Below, piece after piece: positions 44,249-48,820 of a stretch of 48,820 nucleotides of DNA (within the stretch, counting starts at the first letter, position 1; each line of letters begins with the position of its first letter). The stretch is from the NCBI GenBank assembly GCA_964521715.1, contig CAZFSS010000031.1, positions 1 to 48,820 of the forward strand, written 5' to 3'. The notes under the pieces were generated by a model that was not told the DNA's origin, searched no databases, and saw nothing but the letters and a program-made list of their open reading frames with translations. Both the position numbers and the translations under genes were made by a program. The DNA comes from DAOVRD01 sp964521715. GTDB lineage: Bacteria > Planctomycetota > Brocadiia > SM23-32.

Positions 44249-44884
44249 TCAACGCTCCAGGTAATCCCTCAGGAATCCCTGGAGCCTCTCGATTTCATCG
44301 CGGATCAGCCGAGCCAGCTGCTCGGGCGCCCTGCCGGCCGGTTCAACCAAAGCGCCATAGGCCACAGCGACCCTCCCGGGTCGGGGCAGGGCCTGCGTCC
44401 GGGGCCAGCAGGCAAACGTGCCCTCGATGCAGACGGGCAGGACCGGCACTCCGTGCCGGATCGCCAGGGACACCACGCCCGGCTTGAAACTGCCCAGGGA
44501 GCCGTCGGCCGACCGCGTTCCTTCCGGGAAGACCAACAGCGCCTCGCCGCCGCTCAGCAGGCGGTGGGCGTTCCTGAGCGCTTCGGTGTCAACCATTCCC
44601 CGGCTCACGGGATAAGTGCCCAGCGCCCGGATCGCCACGCCGAGCCCGTAGATCCGGAAGAGGCTGCGTCGCGCCAGAAAGCTTACCGGCCTGGACAAGC
44701 CGATCCCCACCAGAACCGGGTCAAGGAAGCTCTGGTGGTTCGAGGCGATCAGCAGCCCGCGCCGCACGCCCCGGATGTCCGGCACGCCGAAGTACCTCAC
44801 GCGCGTAAGGGCCAGCATCGGCCCCAGGATCAGCCATCGGCAGAAATGGTAAAAGGCTCCCTGGAGCCACGTTCTTGCGGCCAC
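44249..44884 (-). CDS. plsC: 1-acyl-sn-glycerol-3-phosphate acyltransferase-like protein
   Basis: Acyltransferase that makes phosphatidic acid at the membrane. The 211 residues have the acceptor/catalytic motif NHQSFLDP (NHxxxxD), FRIYGLGVAIRALGTYPVSRGM, FPEGTRSADGSLGSFKPGV (motif III) and VLPVCIEGT, with an N-terminal hydrophobic stretch (WLILGPMLALTRV). GTG 44884, 4 bases after the cmk stop, is the favoured start; ATG 44962 would overlap the end of cmk by 74 bases. The family name is well supported. The exact acyl acceptor is not. Confidence 0.92.
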   Translation of the reverse strand: MAARTWLQGAFYHFCRWLILGPMLALTRVRYFGVPDIRGVRRGLLIASNHQSFLDPVLVGIGLSRPVSFLARRSLFRIYGLGVAIRALGTYPVSRGMVDTEALRNAHRLLSGGEALLVFPEGTRSADGSLGSFKPGVVSLAIRHGVPVLPVCIEGTFACWPRTQALPRPGRVAVAYGALVEPAGRAPEQLARLIRDEIERLQGFLRDYLER

Positions 44885-44888
44885 CGGC

Positions 44889-45581
44889 TCATCCGATGCT
44901 TTGTCCGCCCTGGTCCGACACGAGGCCGCGGCGCTCGACCTCCCGGACCATGGCATCCACAACCTCGTCCACCGTCATGTCCGTGCTGTCAAGGAAGACC
45001 ATGTCGTCGGTCTTCCGCAGCGCGCCGACCGGCCGCGACCGGTCCCTGGCGTCACGCTCGAGCAACTGCGCCTTCACCTGTTCGACCGGCAGCTCCTTGC
45101 CGTCCTCGACCAGATCTCTGAGCCGCCGCCTCGCCCTCTCCTCGACGGAAGCGTCGAGGTAGAACTTTGCCTCCGCGTCGGGGAACACTTCCGTCCCCTG
45201 GTCCCGGCCCTCCGCCACCAGGTCGCAGCTCCGGCCGAAGCGGCGCTGATGCCTGCGCATCACCTTGCGCACGGACGGCTCGTCCGCCACCAGGTATATG
45301 TTCTGAGTGACCTCGGGGGTCCTGATCTCGCGCGTAACGTCGCGCCCGTCGCAGAGGACCCGCGATCCTCCGTCGTCGGGCCGCAGTTCGACGTGCGCCG
45401 ACTCGGCCACCTCAGCCAGCCGGCGCGGGTCGCTCATGTCAACGCCGCACTGGAGCGCCTTCCAGGTGACGGCCCGGTAGAAGGCGCCGGTGTCCAGGTA
45501 GCGAAACCCGAGGCGACGGGCGAGGGCGCGCGCCACGGTGCTCTTGCCCGCCGCAGCAGGACCGTCAACTGTTATCACCAA
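44889..45581 (-). CDS. cmk: Cytidylate kinase
   Basis: Phosphorylates CMP and dCMP. The 230 residues have the P-loop DGPAAAGKSTVARALARRLGF, YLDTGAFYRAVTWKALQCG, DGRDVTREIRTPEVTQNIYLVADEPSVRKVMRRHQRRF, LVAEGRDQGTEVFPDAEAKFYLDASVEERARRRL and the C-terminal LDSTDMTVDEVVDAMVREVE. AGAGGA lies 7 bases before TTG 45581 and 10 before GTG 45578, so TTG 45581 is listed but GTG is as likely. One odd point is GRDQGT in place of the usual GRDIGT. Heads cmk-plsC-rpsA. Confidence 0.96.
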   Translation of the reverse strand: MVITVDGPAAAGKSTVARALARRLGFRYLDTGAFYRAVTWKALQCGVDMSDPRRLAEVAESAHVELRPDDGGSRVLCDGRDVTREIRTPEVTQNIYLVADEPSVRKVMRRHQRRFGRSCDLVAEGRDQGTEVFPDAEAKFYLDASVEERARRRLRDLVEDGKELPVEQVKAQLLERDARDRSRPVGALRKTDDMVFLDSTDMTVDEVVDAMVREVERRGLVSDQGGQSIG

Positions 45582-45686
45582 GGTCCGGTCCTCTGCGCTC
45601 CCCGCAAGCTGCGCGGTTGACGGACGTACACACGCGAGGGCCGCCCGTTGATTGCTGAAAAACGCCCCACCCCACCACGCCCCAAC

Positions 45687-45715
45687 ACTATACCAGATGA
45701 GAGCAAGCTCCGCAA
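45687..45715 (-). promoter_or_regulatory. Candidate promoter of cmk-plsC-rpsA
   Basis: On the minus strand TTGCGG (45715-45710) and TATAGT (45692-45687) are 17 bases apart. The -10 box is strong and the -35 weak. It stands about 106 bases before the cmk start. Confidence 0.45.
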
Positions 45716-45792
45716 CCGGATTCGGCCCGCCCGAAGGGCCCCTGAAGGGCCCTGGATCGCCCGGACGTGCGCCTGCGCGAAGGCCGTCTCGT

Positions 45793-46569
45793 TCAGGGCA
45801 GGTCCCGGCCCGGCGCCACCTGCTGCGCCGCCGCGTGGAGCCTGTCCAGCACGTGCGCCAGTGCCGCCTGCGGGTCGTCCGTGACCTTGAAGATCTCCAT
45901 GTCCCGGGGAGAGATGTAGTGGCGCGCCAACATGGTGTCGGCTAGCCATCCGACCAGCTTCGTCCAGTAGTGACTGCCGAACAAAACCACGCCGAAGTTC
46001 AGGGTCTTGCCGCTCTGCAACAGCGTGAGCGACTCGAAGAGCTCATCCATCGTGCCGTAGCCGCCGGGGAACAGGATGAAGCCGACCGAGTACTTCAGGA
46101 ACATGACCTTGCGCACAAAGAAGTAGTGGAACTCGACCACGTGGTCCAGGTAGTCGTTCGGACGCTGCTCATGCGGCAACTCGATGTTCAGCCCGATGGA
46201 TAGTCCTCCGCCCTCCTTGGCGCCGCGGTTGGCGGCCTCCATCACGCCGCCGCCGCCGCCCGTGATGACGGCGATCTTGTTCTGGGCCAGAAGGCGGGCC
46301 ATGCTCCGCGCCTGCTCGTAGTAGGGATCGGAAAGGGGCATCCGGGAGCTGCCGAATATGGTCACCGCCGGGCCGATCCGGGAGAGCTGCTCGAAGCCTT
46401 CGACGAACTCGCTCATGACGCGCAAGACCCGCCACGTGTCGGCCTGCGTATAGGGCTGCGTCTGCCGGGAAACGTCGAGCAGCTCGAAGTCGGCCTGAAC
46501 GGTGTTCTTCGCCGCCCGGGCGCCGGCGTCGGGGGGATGGTCCGGTTGTGGCGGAGTGTCGTGCGGCAT
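45793..46569 (-). CDS. LOG-family (lonely-guy/TIGR00730-type) nucleotide phosphoribohydrolase
   Basis: LOG-family enzymes release the base from nucleoside 5'-monophosphates; in plants this activates cytokinins. The 258 residues have a Rossmann-like fold: AVTIFGSSRMPLSDPYYEQA, IAVITGGGGGVMEAANRGAKEGGGLSIGLNIELPHEQ, FHYFFVRKVMFLKYSVGFILFPGGYGTMDELFESLTLLQ with the family signature PGGYGTMDE (168-176), and the C-terminal LVGWLADTMLA. The N-terminal 40 residues are extra. ATG 46569 follows AGGAGGT at 7 bases. Substrate in bacteria is usually AMP-like but is unknown here. Confidence 0.92.
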   Translation of the reverse strand: MPHDTPPQPDHPPDAGARAAKNTVQADFELLDVSRQTQPYTQADTWRVLRVMSEFVEGFEQLSRIGPAVTIFGSSRMPLSDPYYEQARSMARLLAQNKIAVITGGGGGVMEAANRGAKEGGGLSIGLNIELPHEQRPNDYLDHVVEFHYFFVRKVMFLKYSVGFILFPGGYGTMDELFESLTLLQSGKTLNFGVVLFGSHYWTKLVGWLADTMLARHYISPRDMEIFKVTDDPQAALAHVLDRLHAAAQQVAPGRDLP

Positions 46570-46700
46570 CTCGTCGACCTCCTTCGAAGGCGAGGCGTCC
46601 AGTGCCCCGTCCGAGCGATTCTAAGCGTTGGGCCGAGGAGATTCAATGCCCATCCCTGAGGCCCGCGACGGCGCTGCGGAGCCGGAATACGGGGTTTCGG

Positions 46701-46728
46701 TTGACATATCCCGTTTTTGCGATATAAC
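46701..46728 (+). promoter_or_regulatory. Strong promoter of the small unknown gene
   Basis: TTGACA at 46701-46706 and TATAAC at 46723-46728 are 16 bases apart, the best -35/-10 pair seen in the window. Transcription would begin near 46735. This rules out the longer reading frame that begins at 46628. Confidence 0.75.
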
Positions 46729-46792
46729 CACAACCGGAAGGTCCAAGGGGCATGAAAGGGAGGCATTCCGGGCTGCCAAACAGGAGGAGGCA

Positions 46793-47137
46793 ATGGGCGA
46801 AGAGGGCCTCGAGCCATTCGAAGTCGCTGAACCGGCGGAAGCCGAACCGCAAAGGGCGCAACGAGCAGAGAGGAGAGGAGCAGCCGTGGCCGACAAAAGG
46901 TATCTGTGCGTCACGATAGTTGACCACAAAGCCGTCATCGAAGAGACCGGTGAGGAATCCTACATCAACCTGCGGATACCGGTGGCCCTCGCCCAGGCCG
47001 GACTGAAGATGGTGCCCGAAGGGAAGCTCGGCAGGATCGAGCCCGACCTGATCGTCGAAATGATCGAGGAGGGCGCGACGGGCGAACTGGTCAGCATCAA
47101 CGAAGAGAAAAAGACGATCACCATCCGGGTGGAGTAG
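46793..47137 (+). CDS. Small acidic protein of unknown function (SHOCT-like/LiaX-type C-terminal domain?)
   Basis: The 114-residue protein has a poorly conserved, charged N-terminal part and a compact domain from about residue 33, ADKRYLCVTIVDHKAVIEETGEESYINLRIPVALAQAGLKMVPEGKLG, ending IVEMIEEGATGELVSINEEKKTITIRVE. The ...V.LRIPl.L...GLK..pe...  ...EGATGEiV pattern reminds me of a small domain found at the end of SHOCT-like and LiaX/YvlB-type proteins; this is recollection, not proof. Start is ATG 46793 after AGGAGGAGG. A second start, GTG 46886, has an equally good AGGAGAGGAG site and would give just the compact domain (84 residues). It lies between LOG and the FAD gene, on the opposite strand to both. 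Confidence 0.7.
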   Translation: MGEEGLEPFEVAEPAEAEPQRAQRAERRGAAVADKRYLCVTIVDHKAVIEETGEESYINLRIPVALAQAGLKMVPEGKLGRIEPDLIVEMIEEGATGELVSINEEKKTITIRVE

Positions 47138-47308
47138 GCCACTCTCACCGGAGTCGGCAGTTCCTCCCGTCTGCTTCGGCGCCGGCGGGGGCTGCACGGC
47201 GGACCAAAGGCGGGCCGAAAACGGCCTGCCTCTCTTTGTACTGTGGGAACATGAACGGTCCCGTGGCGCGCCCCGCCCTCAATGCCGGCCGGATGGGCCG
47301 GCCGACCG

Positions 47309-48691
47309 TTAGATCAGCGCGCCCTGCCCCGTCAGCCTGGCGCGCAGCCCCGCCACGTCCACGGCGCGCACGTCGCCGCCATGCAGGTCGGCCGCCCTGG
47401 CCGCCGCCGTCCCCGCCGCCTCGCCGATCGCCATGCAGATGGCCATGACGCGCACGGCCCCCATGGCGTGATGGTCCGCCGAGATGCAGCGTCCCGCCGC
47501 CAGCACGTTCGATGCGCCCTTGACCGTGAGGCTGCGGTACGGCACGTCGCACCATTCGCCCTCGGGGGGATAGAGCCGCTCAGGCAGTTCGTCGGGCGCC
47601 TCCGCCAGCGCGGCGCACTCCTGCGTCGCGCCGCAGTCGCGCCTGCAGACGTGCGCCGGCGGCTTCGTGTATCCGAGGCAGCAGTGAATGTCGATCCAGT
47701 AGCTCGAACGCGCGATGCCGTCCGGCTGCTTCGCGGCCTCCACGATGTCACGGCCGGTCATGACGTAGTCGCCGACGGCTTGGCGCGTCTCGCGCACGCC
47801 GACGTGGGCGGGCGTGCACTCGAGGCGCACGTTCTCGAAGCCCGGCAGGTTCTCGCGGTAGAAGCGCACGATGCCCCAGGTGTCCCTGCGCACGTTCACC
47901 TCGGCTGCGGTGAGCTGCGCGACGTCCGTGGCGTCGCCGGCCGCGCGCGACACGTTGCAGGTCAGCTCGTCGTCGCACATCGTGGCGCCGTCGCCGCCGG
48001 GTCCGCCGTAGACGGGCAGTTCGCCCGAGGCCCGGCCCTCGTGGATGCGCTTCTGGATCTCCTTCATGTGTTTGCCGTAGCCCGGGTCCATGCCACGGAT
48101 GCGGAACATGGAGCCCATGGCCATGGTGCGCCCGTCGAAGTTGCGGCCCTTGGTCGTCGGCAGGCCGGCGCGGAAGACGACGTCCGCGTCGCCCGTGGCG
48201 TCCACGAAGACGGTCCCGCGCACCGCGAGCCGGCCCTGCTTGGCCTCCAGCAGGACGGCGTCCAGCGCGCCGTCGCCCCAGGCGGCTCCGCAGACGAGAC
48301 CGTGCAGGAGCAGCCGGACCCCGTCCTCCTCGACCATGCGGTCGGCCACGTACTTGAACGCCTCCGGATCGAACCGCACGCCCCAGTCGTCGATGGCCTT
48401 CTCCCAGGGGACGGCGCCTCCGAGGGCCGCCATGCGGTCGGTGATCTCGCGGCAGAGCCCCTCGACGGTGGGCCTGCCCTTGCCCGCGGTGTGGCCCAAT
48501 ATCGGCCCGATCAGGCCCGCGGTGGCCATGCCGCCCAGGTAGCCGTAGCGCTCGATGAGGACGGTGCTCGCGCCGCTGCGGGCCGCAGCAAGGGCCGCGG
48601 CCAGCCCGGCAGGACCGCCGCCCGCGACCACCACGTCCGCCTCGGCGTACACGGGGACTTCCCTTCCCGCCTCCCTTATGGACTTCGCCAT
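47309..48691 (-). CDS. FAD-dependent oxidoreductase (GMC/FAD-binding PF12831-like)
   Basis: Uses FAD to oxidise an unknown substrate. The 460 residues begin with a Rossmann fold: ADVVVAGGGPAGLAAALAAARSGASTVLIERYGYLGGMATAGL (glycine-rich GGGPAG at 24-29 and the ribose-binding Glu). Further parts are VFVDATGDADVVFRAGLP, a middle substrate domain, HVGVRETRQAVGDYVMTGRDI and the C-terminal NVLAAGRCISADHHAMGAVRVMAICMAIGEAAGTAAA, the usual FAD-closing GRCIS..A.G..R....A...GEAAG pattern. CxC-type cysteines are seen in CCLGYTKPPAHVCRRDCG. ATG 48691 follows AGGAGGAAGAG. The planctomycete and Lentisphaerae genomes I know carry many of these; the substrate is unknown. Confidence 0.93.
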   Translation of the reverse strand: MAKSIREAGREVPVYAEADVVVAGGGPAGLAAALAAARSGASTVLIERYGYLGGMATAGLIGPILGHTAGKGRPTVEGLCREITDRMAALGGAVPWEKAIDDWGVRFDPEAFKYVADRMVEEDGVRLLLHGLVCGAAWGDGALDAVLLEAKQGRLAVRGTVFVDATGDADVVFRAGLPTTKGRNFDGRTMAMGSMFRIRGMDPGYGKHMKEIQKRIHEGRASGELPVYGGPGGDGATMCDDELTCNVSRAAGDATDVAQLTAAEVNVRRDTWGIVRFYRENLPGFENVRLECTPAHVGVRETRQAVGDYVMTGRDIVEAAKQPDGIARSSYWIDIHCCLGYTKPPAHVCRRDCGATQECAALAEAPDELPERLYPPEGEWCDVPYRSLTVKGASNVLAAGRCISADHHAMGAVRVMAICMAIGEAAGTAAARAADLHGGDVRAVDVAGLRARLTGQGALI

Positions 48692-48798
48692 CTCTTCCTC
48701 CTGAGAGCTCCTAACAGGACCCCGCGCGTCGGCCCGAGGCCGAGCGAAGCGCCGTCATGCAAGGAGGGCTATTGAGCCAGGTAAATCTAATGTTGTTG

Positions 48799-48820
48799 GT
48801 GCTCATAGGCGAATCGGCAG
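48799..48820 (+). tRNA. Possible 5' part of a tRNA-Leu, cut by the window end
   Basis: The last 22 bases fit positions 1-22 of a class II tRNA: acceptor GTGCTCA, U8 and A9, GGC as the D-stem start, then GAATCGGCAG with A14, A15, G18, G19 and A21 in the right places. The GGCGAATCGG form is common in leucine tRNAs. Anticodon and acceptor partner are beyond the window, so this is only a suggestion. Confidence 0.35.

Noticed and set aside
46628..46792. Long N-terminal extension of the small unknown gene
   Set aside because: It would begin upstream of the strong promoter at 46701-46728, so the codons before about 46735 would not be transcribed from it.
48757..48820. Partial coding region starting ATG 48757 or TTG 48772
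   Set aside because: The frame is open to the window end and AAGGAGGG is nearby, but the spacing to TTG is too short, only about 20 codons are available and the last bases fit a tRNA 5' half better.

Overview
The window is GC-rich, densely coded bacterial chromosome that is mostly housekeeping. I see no phage, transposon, CRISPR array or rRNA gene. The best phylogenetic hint is a planctomycete-like or related PVC-type bacterium. The evidence is an EF-G with the sequence style of the spdEFG1/mitochondrial EFG1 branch, an EF-Tu P-loop reading GHIDHGKT, a tandem pair of membrane proteins of a type I associate with planctomycete genomes, and a sugar-oriented accessory set (Gfo/Idh/MocA oxidoreductase, GH130 enzyme, enolase-superfamily dehydratase, FAD-dependent oxidoreductase, DUF5060-type glycosidase with a dockerin-like calcium-repeat tail). 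This placement is inference; no 16S rRNA gene is present.

Layout. 1-1579 (minus): Gfo/Idh/MocA oxidoreductase followed by a MoxR ATPase cut by the window edge. 1839-3516 (plus): TPR protein and rpsT behind a good sigma-70-type promoter. 3542-5652 (minus): PfkB sugar kinase and a divergent DprA. 5806-22695 (plus): a large translation/transcription block, tRNA-Thr(UGU), tRNA-Tyr(GUA), tRNA-Gly(UCC), tRNA-Thr(GGU), tuf, rpmG, tRNA-Trp(CCA), secE, nusG, rplK, rplA, rplJ, rplL, rpoB, rpoC, rpsL, rpsG, fusA. This is the widely conserved bacterial order, with the tuf, rif and str clusters fused into one run. 22793-27969 (plus): RACo-like 2Fe-2S/ASKHA protein, secreted glycosidase-like protein, and an unknown membrane-anchored protein.

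28013-37224 (minus): read in transcription order from the right this is argG, mutL, GH130, aroB, a stand-alone tRNA-binding OB protein, then rpsB-tsf-pyrH-frr with its own strong promoter. 37419-40387 (plus): enolase-superfamily enzyme divergent from argG, then two overlapping paralogous membrane proteins. 40409-46569 (minus): LOG-family protein, cmk-plsC-rpsA, a sigma-70-family factor and apt. 46793-47137 (plus): a small unknown protein behind the best promoter in the window. 47309-48691 (minus): FAD-dependent oxidoreductase. The last bases look like the 5' part of a tRNA, possibly leucine.

The ribosomal, elongation-factor and polymerase genes supply the core gene-expression machinery. Several core proteins carry unusual residues at well-studied sites: S12 has Arg88 where Lys is usual, RpoB has Asn at the E. 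coli His526 position, RpoC has Ala after the catalytic NADFDGD, and L11 has an altered GPALGQHG-type loop. No clear undescribed multi-gene system is visible. The candidates most worth following are the orphan RACo-like activator, the paired membrane proteins, the small promoter-driven protein at 46793, the rpsB leader hairpin, and two non-coding repeats (a heptamer array at 33870 and a 24-base palindrome at 35893).
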